Assembly: GCA_025352125.1 (NCBI GenBank)
Contig: JANXTZ010000018.1
Location: 1 to 64,000, forward strand
Direction of reading: 5' to 3'
Source of the DNA: Deinococcales bacterium
Lineage (GTDB): Bacteria; Deinococcota; Deinococci; Deinococcales; JAAFIG01
Length of the DNA: 64,000 nt
Shown: positions 51,483-59,877 of the stretch, in pieces
Layout of the letters: every line of letters starts with the position of its first letter
How positions within the stretch are numbered: the stretch's first letter is position 1
Position numbers and translations under genes: made by a program
The notes under the pieces: model-generated
Seen by the model: the letters and a program-made list of their open reading frames with translations, nothing else
Told to the model about the DNA's origin: nothing
Databases searched by the model: none

Positions 51483-52552
51483 TTCCCCAAACCATGCGCG
51501 TTGCGGTCATGCACGGCATCCGAGATGTGCGCCTCGAGAATTGGAACGTTCCGACCCCAGGTGCAAAAGATGTGCTCGTCAAAATTCAGCGTGTCGGCGT
51601 GTGCGGCAGCGACGTGCATTATTTTACCGACGGTCATATCGGGCGTTATGTGGTCGAAAAACCGCTTGTGTTGGGTCACGAATCGGCGGGTGTGGTCGCC
51701 GCCGTCGGTATCGAGGTCTCGAGCCTCAAAGTCGGTGATCGGGTCAGCCTCGAGCCAGGCTATCCGTGCCGAAGCTGCTATCACTGCAAGCGCGGGCGTT
51801 ACAACCTCTGCCCAGACATCACGTTCATGGCAACGCCACCCGTGGACGGTGCATTTGCCGAATACGTCGCGTGGCCATCTGACTTTGCCTTCAAAATCCC
51901 CGATGCCATGAGCCTTGACGCCGCCGCGCTGCTCGAGCCTCTGGCGGTGGGCGTCTGGGCGGTACAACGCGCCCAAATCGGCATGGGTGCAAGCGTGGCG
52001 GTCTTTGGCGCGGGACCAATCGGCTGCACCACCCTGCAAGCCGCCAAAGCCGCAGGCGCAACCACCATCATCGCCATTGACCTCGAGCCGTTCAGGTTGG
52101 ACCTGGCAAAGCAACTTGGGGCAACACACACCATCAACGGACGTGATCCAAATGTACTCGAGCAAATTCGTAACATCACATCGCCACTCACGGGCTTACC
52201 AGGCTCGAGCGCTGGAGTCGATGCGGCGTTTGAAACGGCTGGCTCGCTGCACACTTGCCGCATGACCATCGAAGCCACAAGATCAGGTGGGGTGGCAATA
52301 CTGGTTGGGCTACCACCAGACCCGCTCGTGTCGCTTGATATCGTCGCCGCCGCCTCTCGAGAGGTTGATATTCGCGGGCAGTTTCGTTACGCCAACTGTT
52401 ACCCCGCCGCGCTCGAGTTGGTGGCGCAAAACCGTGTGAACTTGGATGCGATGATTACGCACCGATTTGGGTTGGAGCAGGCACATCAGGCGCTCGAGTT
52501 TGCGGATAAAGAAAAGAAAACCTCAATGAAGGTGATGGTTGAATTTGATTGA
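51476..52552 (+). CDS. Zinc-dependent xylitol/sorbitol dehydrogenase-like enzyme
   Basis: A 358-residue medium-chain dehydrogenase. Motifs are GVCGSDVHYFTDGHIG, LGHESAGVV and the structural zinc loop CRSCYHCKRGRYNLC; the HYFTDG string is typical of xylitol/sorbitol dehydrogenases. It would yield D-xylulose or fructose, and the ketose could then be phosphorylated by the XylB-like kinase. Two start codons (51476 and 51494) are possible; the first overlaps the SDR gene. Confidence 0.9.
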   Translation: MVIPQTMRVAVMHGIRDVRLENWNVPTPGAKDVLVKIQRVGVCGSDVHYFTDGHIGRYVVEKPLVLGHESAGVVAAVGIEVSSLKVGDRVSLEPGYPCRSCYHCKRGRYNLCPDITFMATPPVDGAFAEYVAWPSDFAFKIPDAMSLDAAALLEPLAVGVWAVQRAQIGMGASVAVFGAGPIGCTTLQAAKAAGATTIIAIDLEPFRLDLAKQLGATHTINGRDPNVLEQIRNITSPLTGLPGSSAGVDAAFETAGSLHTCRMTIEATRSGGVAILVGLPPDPLVSLDIVAAASREVDIRGQFRYANCYPAALELVAQNRVNLDAMITHRFGLEQAHQALEFADKEKKTSMKVMVEFD

Positions 52553-52561
52553 GGCTCGAGG

Positions 52562-52897
52562 TTATTCGACGGCGTAATCTGTCAGTGAACGCAAGAACGG
52601 CGAATGAAACGCAATAACCAGTTCTGATTTTTGTGCTCCGCGTTCCTCGAGTTGTGCCAAAAAATTTTCTTCCGTACCGTTGTACTCGAGATTGACCTTG
52701 CCATTTTTGATCCACAAATGCACCAGCACACCAAAATGACGCTTTTGGTGTTCCCAACCAATCATGACCAATTGATAATGTTTTGAATCCCGATCAACGA
52801 TCAATTGCACAGGCGTCCCATTGCCACGGTTAAGGCAATCGCGGTAATCGCCGAGTACGTCAATCACAAGGTTCTCTAATTCTAATACTCGATCCAT
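52562..52897 (-). CDS. xisI: XisI-family protein (fdxN element excision controlling factor type)
   Basis: A 111-residue protein with the XisI pattern: a DR-x4-YQLVMIGWEHQKRHFG core, then VHLWIKNGKVNLEYNGTEE and a C-terminal FLRSLTDYAVE. The family was named from the heterocyst-associated fdxN excision system of cyanobacteria but is spread through many bacterial accessory regions. It starts inside the 3' end of the xisH remnant. It looks complete, although its normal partner is deleted. Confidence 0.8.
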   Translation of the reverse strand: MDRVLELENLVIDVLGDYRDCLNRGNGTPVQLIVDRDSKHYQLVMIGWEHQKRHFGVLVHLWIKNGKVNLEYNGTEENFLAQLEERGAQKSELVIAFHSPFLRSLTDYAVE

Positions 52898-53022
52898 TGG
52901 GTTAACTCCTCTGCCAAGGATTTGTCTTCAAATACCAAACGCAGTGGATCATGGGTGATGTTCCAACCCGCTTTTTTAAGGCTGGCAACCACTGCATCAT
53001 GAATCAAATCTTTTCGAGCCAT
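52882..53022 (-). pseudogene. xisH: Internally deleted xisH remnant
   Basis: A 46-codon ORF too short for the track. Its N-terminal part (MARKDLIHDAVVASLKKAGW, then NITHDPL) matches the start of XisH. Its last residues (LVFEDKSLAEELTQWIEY) match the XisH C-terminus (LVVF-x-x-x-x-x-x-I-x-x-WI). Full-length XisH is about 135-140 residues and carries its nuclease-like centre between these parts. About 90 codons are therefore missing in frame. The 3' end overlaps the xisI start, as in intact pairs. Confidence 0.7.
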
Positions 53023-53113
53023 TTGTTTTCAGTTTAACTCGAGCTTGGAGCTTGTGCCAGAATTTACGATGCAATTCAAACTCGAGCGTTGACCATGCCA
53101 AAGTCGTTTGTTC

Positions 53114-53142
53114 TTGGCAGAAATAACAAAATTTGCTAAAAT
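53114..53142 (+). promoter_or_regulatory. Promoter giving a leaderless parD-like mRNA
   Basis: TTGGCA, a 17-bp spacer, TAAAAT, ending five bases before the ATG at 53148. Transcription would begin at or next to the start codon. No ribosome-binding site is present. Similar -10/ATG spacing is seen at 32314 and 53424. Confidence 0.6.
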
Positions 53143-53147
53143 TAGTT

Positions 53148-53372
53148 ATGAACATTTCTTTAACCCCCGAACTCGAGCATTGGATTCAACAAAAAGTAGA
53201 ATCTGGGCATTACCAAACCTTAAGCGAAGTGGTACGCGAAGCCTTACGCACGCAAATACAACGCGAGCAACAACGTGACGAATTACGCGCCTTGATTGAA
53301 GAGGGTTGGGCAGAAGTTGAGACTGGAAAAACCATCAGCTTGGTTGATCTGAAAAAACGGATCAAGCCTTAA
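53148..53372 (+). CDS. ParD-like antitoxin without a toxin partner
   Basis: A 74-residue ribbon-helix-helix protein of the ParD/CC2985 type: MNISLTPELEHWIQQKVESGHY, then TLSEVVREALR, then an acidic helix that normally wraps ParE. The usual downstream parE gene is absent; only a ten-codon ORF (MILSCEAISS) follows and may be its remnant. The transcript appears leaderless. I moved the start to ATG 53148, five codons into the track ORF. Confidence 0.75.
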   Translation: MNISLTPELEHWIQQKVESGHYQTLSEVVREALRTQIQREQQRDELRALIEEGWAEVETGKTISLVDLKKRIKP

Positions 53373-53423
53373 GCATGATTCTAAGCTGTGAAGCAATCTC
53401 GAGTTGAAATCATAAACAAGTGC

Positions 53424-53429
53424 TAGAAT
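53424..53429 (+). promoter_or_regulatory. -10 element giving a leaderless hicB-like mRNA
   Basis: TAGAAT ends six bases before the ATG at 53436. No good -35 lies at 17 bp; a TTGAAA lies at 14 bp. No ribosome-binding site is present. Confidence 0.4.
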
Positions 53430-53435
53430 TTGGGC

Positions 53436-53648
53436 ATGACGACCTTTATCATTCAAGCTTTTTGGGACGACGAAGCCAACGTTTGGGTGGCTGAAAGTTC
53501 GCAAGTCCCAGGGTTATGCACGGAAGCTGCAACGCTCGAGCTTTTAAGCGACAAAATCCAGGTTATGATTCCAGAATTGCTCGAGAATATTCCTGCAAAT
53601 GCCAGGGTGCATCTCGAGGCACACCGTGAAATGACTTTGGTTGCGTAA
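53436..53648 (+). CDS. DUF1902 protein, probable HicB-like antitoxin
   Basis: A 70-residue protein of the DUF1902 type, a partial HicB-like RNase H fold: FIIQAFWDDEANVWVAESSQVPGL, with the D-x-E-x-x-VW-x-A pattern, then ATLELLSDKIQVMIPELL. It is followed immediately by a HicA-like gene with no gap. Such pairs act as toxin-antitoxin modules, here with antitoxin first. It lacks a C-terminal DNA-binding domain. Confidence 0.75.
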   Translation: MTTFIIQAFWDDEANVWVAESSQVPGLCTEAATLELLSDKIQVMIPELLENIPANARVHLEAHREMTLVA

Positions 53649-53843
53649 ATGGCAGATTACACGCCAGACCTGAAACAGCTTTTAAATGCTGTCGGTTGTA
53701 CTTTCGTGCGCTATGGCAAGGGCGACCACGAAATTTGGTTTAGTCCAATTACGCAACGTCGATTTGTTGTGGATGGCAGTATTCTCTCGAGACACACGGC
53801 GAATGGTGTTTTAAAACAGGCGGGATTGCCCAAGCACTTTTAA
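53649..53843 (+). CDS. HicA-like mRNA interferase toxin
   Basis: A 64-residue protein with the HicA double-stranded-RNA-binding-like fold: LKQLLNAVGCTFVRYGKGDHEIWFSP, where the His of GDHEIW is the catalytic residue of HicA toxins, and a SRHTANGVLKQAGLP tail. It starts one base after the antitoxin stop. It should cleave mRNA when unbalanced. Confidence 0.75.
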   Translation: MADYTPDLKQLLNAVGCTFVRYGKGDHEIWFSPITQRRFVVDGSILSRHTANGVLKQAGLPKHF

Positions 53844-53942
53844 GAACGTATCTCGAGGTTTAACCATGCCAAAGCCGTTAAACGATTGGGAAACCACCCG
53901 CAGCCATCACCGCGTTATCAATCTCGAGCGTTGATGCAAAAC

Positions 53943-55914
53943 TTAAATCGTATCGCTTGGCATTTCTGCAATGATTTTCATGGTTTGCACGCTGACTGTA
54001 CAAACGCGTTTTAACAAATCTATAACGTGGTCTTTGTAATCCCGAAAGCGGTAAGTGTTAAACCGTTCTTTGATGGTTGGGTCTTTGGGCGTGCTTTCTT
54101 TGTAACGCTCGAGAATCCATTCCAGGGCGCTGCGGTTGCCCAGTTTGTAGCCCCAAGCTTCGGGCGGAATGCCGCGCAGTGTGGTCAAACCGTCGAGCAC
54201 AATTTCGTTTGTGTCTTTGTCGGCTCGGAGTTTGGCTTTGAGCAGCCGTTCCAGCGCCTCTTCGTTTTCCGTGTCCAGTTTTTCGGTGATAACCTCGAGC
54301 TTGTAGGGTTTGGCAGTTTCAAAGTCCAGGTGCAGCGTTAAAAGTTTTTTGCCCCAGTCTGCCCAAGTCTTAAAATTGTCGTAGTACGGAATCCGAGGGA
54401 ATTCTTGACGCAAGTTGAGCGCGTACTTTTCGCGGTACGCCGGGTGGTGCAGCACCGCGTAAACGTAATGAAAAATTTGTTCTTGAGAAATGGTTTTGTT
54501 TTTGTAATGTTCCCGAAAAGCGTTCAGTGCAAAGTTAGTGATATTCTCGAGGCGGTTGCCATTGTCATAACGGTAAAGCGGTAAGCATTGCGAGTCACCG
54601 TTAAAGTGCAGGTCAACAAGATATTTGGATGCCAAAGCGCTAAAAGGTTTATCGGACACATCAAAGGCGATCAGAAGATTTTCAGAATTCAAGTTTGATC
54701 CAAACATTTCAGTATGATTTGAAGTCAAACGATCTGATAAAGATTTATTCCCGTAAAATCGTGTCAAACAATAGGGACGCTCGAGATAAGGAACGATTTG
54801 GCTTCTCGAGTATTTTAGTTTTTGCCATTTTAAGAGATTCGCTTTTAGTCCCGAACTCCATTTGATAGACAAGTCCAAAAGTGCGTCAATCGCATTTTCG
54901 CGCTCGGATTTGGTTTGTGATTTTATGCTGTCTATAACGTGCAAAACTTTGTTTTGATCATTGTTAAAAGTGTCGATAAAGTAACGCATTTTCTTTTCTA
55001 AAATACCCAAATCTAAATCGAAAACCCACTCGTCACGGTTTGTAGAAACTCCAAGCGAGTACAGTTTAAAAATCGCATTTTGATCAACAGCACGGTCAGA
55101 ATTTTTTGCTTCATCTGTTGCAACTGGAATAAAATCACTCCAATCGTTTTCGGTTTGCCCTAACCAGTGATATTTCGCATCTGGACGAATCTGTTCAAAC
55201 TCGATATTTTCAAACTTAATGCTCCGCAACCAATCTAATTTCTCGAGACTCGTTTCCATCTCCTCACGGCGCACGTACTCGATTACCGCCGCCGATTTCT
55301 TGCTGGGTTTACGAACCAAAAACGCGATGGCAACACCCGTCTGAATGCCAAAAACATTGTTTTTTGTTCCCGATAATTTCGGGTTGGCGCGAACATCACC
55401 GCCCAAATCCACCAGGTAAATATGACTGAATTCTTCGGCGGCAATTTTACGAAAACCGTCGAAGGTTTTAGAGTCAATAAAACTTCGGTTCATGACAAAC
55501 GCAATAATGCCGTTGTCTTGCAACCGGTCTGTTGCCCAACGCACGAACCTCGAGTACATGTCATACGCTTTGGTTTTTTGAGCGGTACTGGCGGCAATAT
55601 AAGTTTCTTTAATGCGCTTATCAACTATTTCGTACTCACGGTTTTTGTTGTTGTCGTTCTCGTTTTGTTGATTCGCACGGTACGGCGGGTTGCCAATCAC
55701 CACATGAATGGCGCGTTTGTTCTGCCTTTGAATCCGCTCGAGGTTCTCTTCGGTTAAACTGGTAAAAAGGTCGCCCTGAGCGTCTTTAATGCCAAAACCA
55801 GTGTTATCGAGGGTGTCTACCAAAACGATGTTCTGAAATTCTTTGTACGCACCCATTTTTTGGGCGTAAGTCGCTTCAATGTTCAGGTTGGCAATGTAAC
55901 AGCGATGTTTGGCG
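53943..55914 (-). pseudogene. 3' part of a type ISP-like restriction-modification gene, truncated by the IS630 element
   Basis: About 655 residues of a much longer enzyme. The N-terminal end preserved here (CYIANLNIEATYAQK and LVDTLDNTG) belongs to the methyltransferase domain, whose catalytic motif IV NPPY follows (HVVIGNPPYRANQQ). The rest is target-recognition and C-terminal sequence (YVYAVLHHPAYREKY). The cofactor-binding FxGxG motif and all N-terminal nuclease/helicase parts are missing. The ORF's GTG start and first codons come from the terminal repeat of the IS. No matching 5' part lies on the far side of the IS, so that part was deleted. Confidence 0.8.
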
Positions 55915-55924
55915 TGGTTGAGAA

Positions 55925-56530
55925 TCACACGTCATAACCACACCCAGCGAACCAACCCCGCACCAACACGCTAGAAACCAACTCATGAACCAAACCAATC
56001 CCAACCAGCAACTCATCCACACGACGAGCCGCTAAAGATCGTAACTTCTGCTTCAACCACGAAAACAAACTCTCAATAGGATTGAAATCAGGACTGTACG
56101 CAGGCAAAAACACTAAACTACACCCAGCCTCAACAATCAAAGCTTTGACCTCAGCCCGTTTATGCGCCGCTAAATTATCCAAGACCACCACCTGACCTTG
56201 CTTCAGATTTGGCACGAGGACTTCTTGAACAAAAGCCACGAACACATCCCCACTCGTCCCACCAGCGATAACCATGTCCGCGATCACACCCTCGAGTGAA
56301 ATCGCCCCAATCAAGGTTTGCGTTTGACCTCGTTGCTTTGGTGCAATCCCATAAGCTCGTTGACCTCGAATCGCTCGAGCGTACAAGCGCGTGAAGGCTG
56401 TGTGCGTGCCTGTTTCGTCAACGAACACCAAATCTTTTGGCTTGAAAGCTCCGATCATCTCAAGCCAGATCAATCGAGCAAATTCGTCACGTTCACTTGG
56501 TTGAATTGTTTCTTGACCATGAACACGCAC
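55925..56530 (-). pseudogene. IS630 transposase, catalytic C-terminal part (after the in-frame TAG)
   Basis: A 201-residue DDE domain: first Asp in FVDETGTHTAF, second in VVLDNLAAHK, Glu in YSPDFNPIESLFSWLK. The three acidic residues are intact. It is in the same frame as the upstream helix-turn-helix ORF, separated only by a TAG that lies in the 36-bp element E1. A GTG right after the TAG could start translation, but has no ribosome-binding site. Whether this part is made alone, by read-through or not at all is unknown. Confidence 0.85.
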
Positions 56531-56547
56531 CTAACGGGCATGGTCGC
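56512..56547 (+). mobile_element. 36-bp hairpin micro-element E1 inside the transposase gene
   Basis: The copy begins CTTGACCATGAACACG and ends AACGGGCATGGTCGC. Arms GACCATG and CATGGTC form a 7-bp stem. It adds exactly 12 codons, including the TAG. Removing these 36 bases joins the two halves as IKK-KTIQPSERDE, the normal IS630 sequence. It lies in a run of T (A on the coding strand). Confidence 0.75.
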
Positions 56548-56893
56548 TTTTTTTGATACTGATTTGCAGTCGTTTCAAAGCCCGTTGCATGGTTGGTATG
56601 CTGACTTCAACGCCAGTGGTTTTGTTCCAGGTTTGGCAATGTTCTTCGAGGGTTGCGTCGTTGTTGGCTTGAACTTGGGCGTGTAAGGTAGGGGCGTATT
56701 CGTCGCTGATTTTTCGTGAGTTTGGTGGTTTTTTGGTTGGTTTGAGGTTGTTCAAGTCGCGGTTTAGTTGTAAGAATCGGTAGACACTGGCGATGCTGAC
56801 GATGAAACGTCTTGCTGCTTGTTCGGGTGTGTTTTTGTCGTGTTTAACGGCTTGGACGATGCGGGTGCGTAGGTCGAGACTGATGGGATTCAT
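56531..56893 (-). pseudogene. IS630 transposase, N-terminal helix-turn-helix part
   Basis: A 120-residue DNA-binding part beginning MNPISLDLRTRIVQAV, with HTH segments TPEQAARRFIVSIASVYRFL and SIPTMQRALKRLQISIKKS. It ends at the TAG of element E1 (56531-56533). The catalytic part continues in the same frame. Confidence 0.85.
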
Positions 56894-56919
56894 TCTTTAG
56901 TATACTTGATTCTCAACCA

Positions 56920-57455
56920 ACATGAAAAGAGCGGTTACTGGTCAAAAATAGCTGTGGCGGCAACTTTTTGGCAGTCACCCATTCATTCCTAGCCACAATT
57001 TAGCGCTCGCTTGAGTTTTGCCTTGTCCTTCAAACAGAGCTTGTTCCCATCCGTTCAATCACTCGTCCGCACCGGGTTGACTCGGAATGACCCTAAAACC
57101 TCAAACAACCCGCGTTTAGATGTTTCACTTATTGATGATAAGAACCGACCTTGTCATACACCATGATGTCCGTCAGTGTGAGGATATTCCCTAAATTTGA
57201 TTGCCCGAGTAACTTGCGCAACGACGTTCGATAGCCACACCGCCACGGGTTGAGGTGTACCTTTCATGTCTGACTTCAGCGTCTGAGACAAAGATTGTGG
57301 CGATTGCTTTGGTGAAAATCAAGCAGATTGATGCACTTGTGTAGGTTTTTGCTTATAATTCGATTGGTTTCATGACCCTGCGCATATCGAGTATAAAACC
57401 TTCACCTGAAAATTCAACAATTCCAGCTACGGAATAAGGGGCAAAGGAGTCAGCC
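56920..57455. other. Gene-poor stretch beside the IS630 element
   Basis: No ORF with recognisable homology. There is no CTCGAG in the whole 536 bp. Short open stretches on the minus strand, interrupted by stops, suggest decayed mobile DNA, but I cannot assign them. The promoter of the next gene should lie near 57.35 kb, where GCTTATAATTCG contains a TATAAT box. AAAGGAG precedes the ATG at 57456. Confidence 0.4.
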
Positions 57456-58562
57456 ATGAACTCGAGTCGTCTGCACTTACTTTGGATTGCTGGAATATTG
57501 CTCTCGCTGATCGTGAGTGTCAATGAGGCGAGAAGCCCTCAACTTCACGTCCCAGCAGGATTTTCAGTGCAGACCTACGCCAGCGGACTCAAGGGCGTTC
57601 GGTTGATGGCGCTCGCACCGAATGGTGATTTGTTCGTGAGCGAAACCAGAGCAGGACGGGTGCTTGTCCTGCCTGACCGCAACCACGATGGACGACCAGA
57701 TCGGGTGCTGACCTTCGCCGCTGGTTTGAATCGACCACACGGCTTGGCATTTCACGGCGGCTACCTGTACGTGGCAAACACCAATGCGGCGCTGCGTTTT
57801 GCCTATCAATCTGGTGATCTCAAAGCCCGCACTCGAGGTGTTCGACTGGTGAGCCTTCCAAGTGGTGGCGAGCACTTCACCCGCACTTTGGTCTTTGGTT
57901 CAGATGATTTGATGTACGTCTCGACTGGCTCGAGCTGCAATGTCTGTGAGGAATCGAACCCACAACGGGCTTCAGTCTGGGTTTATGACGCCAACGGGCA
58001 ACACGGGCGGCGCTTCGCGAGCGGATTGCGCAACGCTGTCGGCTTGACCTGGTTTCAGGGTCAGCTTTACGCCAGCGCCAACGGACGCGATTACATTGGC
58101 GATAACTTGCCCCCAGAGGCGTCGTACAAACTTAAATCTGGCGGCTTTTATGGCTGGCCATACTGCTATCCTCAAGCAAACGGTCTACAAGTTTTTGATG
58201 CGCGTTTTGGCAAGCAAAATCCAAAAATCTGCAATGCGGCTCAAAAGCCTTTTGCGACCATCACCGCCCATTCGGCTCCGCTCGGCTTGAGGTTTTACAC
58301 GGGTTCAAACTTTCCGGCGTCCTATCAAGGGATGCTGTTTGTGGCGCTGCACGGTTCCATGAACCGCTCGAGCAAATCGGGTTACAAAGTCATCGCGCTC
58401 AACCCTAAGACTGGACAAAGCCAGGATTTTCTGAAGGGCTTTCTGGCTGGTCAAACGACCCTGGGACGACCCGTGGATGTGATCGTGAGCGCCGACAGCG
58501 CACTTCTGGTCAGCGACGATTTCAATGGCGCGATCTATCGCATCAGCCACACCAAAAATTGA
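57456..58562 (+). CDS. Secreted beta-propeller, PQQ-dependent sugar dehydrogenase-like (sorbosone dehydrogenase type)
   Basis: A 368-residue exported protein. The signal peptide (LLWIAGILLSLIVSV) is followed by a six-bladed propeller of the soluble glucose/L-sorbosone dehydrogenase group: LMALAPNGDLFVSETRAGRV, LNRPHGLAFHGGYLYVANT and GLRNAVGLTWFQGQLY. The substrate and PQQ use are not certain. The ribosome-binding site is AAAGGAG. Confidence 0.8.
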   Translation: MNSSRLHLLWIAGILLSLIVSVNEARSPQLHVPAGFSVQTYASGLKGVRLMALAPNGDLFVSETRAGRVLVLPDRNHDGRPDRVLTFAAGLNRPHGLAFHGGYLYVANTNAALRFAYQSGDLKARTRGVRLVSLPSGGEHFTRTLVFGSDDLMYVSTGSSCNVCEESNPQRASVWVYDANGQHGRRFASGLRNAVGLTWFQGQLYASANGRDYIGDNLPPEASYKLKSGGFYGWPYCYPQANGLQVFDARFGKQNPKICNAAQKPFATITAHSAPLGLRFYTGSNFPASYQGMLFVALHGSMNRSSKSGYKVIALNPKTGQSQDFLKGFLAGQTTLGRPVDVIVSADSALLVSDDFNGAIYRISHTKN

Positions 58563-58576
58563 GACCGTGAACCCAC

Positions 58577-59506
58577 TCAGTGCAGATTGGTCTTCAAAAA
58601 AGCCGTTGCTCTCGAGATCAACAACGCGTCAGATACCCCTTGAAAGGTATGTTCAGCTTTGGCGTAGGTGTAACACGAGACTTGCTTGCCAAGCGCTTTG
58701 AGCTTCTGGCACAACTCGAGCGACCAGGCAAGCGGCACTTGGGTGTCGTGCCCACCGTGGTGGATGCTGACGGCTGCCTGAATGCGATCCAGAAAACCGC
58801 TGGGTGAAATCTGGGCGAACAGCGCCGGCGCGGCTTTGAGTTCCGCCAGACCTCGAGTTCCACCCGACAAAACCGTCGAGATGCGCTGAAAGTTCCGTTG
58901 TTCATCGCCGCTCATCGCACCGTAAAGCACGGCAGCCCGAATGCCAGGGTCTACGGTGATGACCCGCAGGACAATCCCGCCACCCATGCTGTGCCCAAAA
59001 AGTCCAATCAATTTCGGATTGGCTCGCTCGAGAGCGCCAGGTTGACCGGCATGGGCGCGAAGGCTGGCGATCAAATTCAGAACATCCAGCGCGTAACCCA
59101 CCCGAAACAAGGGGTCAGGTTTGCCCTGTGACCGCCCATGACCGCGCAGGTTGGGGTGAAGCACCACAAATCCCGCTCGAGCCAGGGCATCGGCGTAATG
59201 GGTGGTGTAGGGCAGTGTACGGTAGGTGTTCGGGTTGACGTAACCGTGAATCACGATCACCATCGGGTGCAAACCCTTGGTGTTAGGCACATCCATAAAC
59301 CCGTACTGTTTTAAGCCCTCGCTGTTCCAGTGCACCAGTGAGCGTGTAAAACTTCGGTTTTGTTCGAGCACTCGCTCGATGACCAATGTGCCACCTTCGT
59401 AGGAACGACTCGAGAGTGCCTTGATGCTGAGATCACCTTGGGTTTGAGCGCTGACCAGGCCAAGGACCAAAATCAGCATGACCAGAAAGTGCGGGACGGG
59501 TTTCAT
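58577..59506 (-). CDS. Secreted alpha/beta hydrolase (S9-like peptidase or esterase)
   Basis: About 309 residues with signal peptide MKPVPHFLVMLILVLGLVSA. The fold's nucleophile elbow is GLFGHSMGGGIVLR, the oxyanion strand VIVIHGYVNP, the acid probably in HHGGHDTQVP and the His in YAKAEHTFQGV. I use ATG 59506 rather than the GTG one codon earlier. A TAGACT box lies six bases before it and no ribosome-binding site is visible, so the mRNA may be leaderless. It converges on the propeller gene, 14 bp apart. Confidence 0.82.
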   Translation of the reverse strand: MKPVPHFLVMLILVLGLVSAQTQGDLSIKALSSRSYEGGTLVIERVLEQNRSFTRSLVHWNSEGLKQYGFMDVPNTKGLHPMVIVIHGYVNPNTYRTLPYTTHYADALARAGFVVLHPNLRGHGRSQGKPDPLFRVGYALDVLNLIASLRAHAGQPGALERANPKLIGLFGHSMGGGIVLRVITVDPGIRAAVLYGAMSGDEQRNFQRISTVLSGGTRGLAELKAAPALFAQISPSGFLDRIQAAVSIHHGGHDTQVPLAWSLELCQKLKALGKQVSCYTYAKAEHTFQGVSDALLISRATAFLKTNLH

Positions 59507-59509
59507 CAC

Positions 59510-59877
59510 ATAAGTCTAGCGCTTTAGAGATAGGATGACGCACTAAAAACATCTACAAATCGGGTGGGTTGTCAAGAGGCATATTGCAATTTGTGGCATG
59601 GTGATGACCATAATGGTAAATCGTACGTACTACACGGCTGCCGGCAGCTCTTATTTGGGCATGGTGGTAAAGGCTGGTTCTGGATTGATTATGGCAAGCT
59701 TCATCTTGGTTTGATGGTGTCAACGTGAAGGTATCTCAGATTCTTCATTAGGGCTTCATGTCCACTCCACCCGTTTGATGTCTGCTCTGCACGTGGACAA
59801 TCGCTTTTTAGCATGAAGTTCGCGCTTGAAAGCAACCATCAAAACTACGATTCAGGTTCAGGAATTTGAGGAGTGCC
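59510..59877. other. Intergenic region before the glucosidase gene
   Basis: No convincing gene. A 38-codon ORF from ATG 59598 has no ribosome-binding site. There is no CTCGAG between about 59415 and 59939. Promoters of the two divergent genes must lie here. Confidence 0.35.

Larger units (their letters stand above)
55915..56919 (-). mobile_element. IS630-family insertion sequence
   Basis: About 1005 bp bounded by 13-bp perfect inverted repeats, TGGTTGAGAATCA at 55915-55927 and its reverse complement at 56907-56919. It carries a two-part IS630-type transposase. The family duplicates TA on insertion, but no TA flanks either end here; this agrees with an adjacent deletion. It contains only two CTCGAG in 1 kb, fewer than the host genes. 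Confidence 0.85.

Noticed and set aside
53868-53936. 22-codon ORF beginning MPKPLNDW
   Set aside because: Too short to support. Its first bases resemble a stretch near 53090, which suggests a small duplicated fragment and not a gene.
56512-56547. Integron attC site
   Set aside because: GTTAGGT on the minus strand fits the GTTRRRY core, but the second core is missing and copy E2 does not keep it.
55915-56919. Programmed frameshift between the two IS630 ORFs
   Set aside because: Although an A-run is present, the two ORFs are in the same frame here and are split by a TAG, so no shift is needed or helpful.
59598-59714. 38-codon ORF with a hydrophobic end
   Set aside because: No ribosome-binding site, no recognisable family, and in a region that reads like intergenic DNA.
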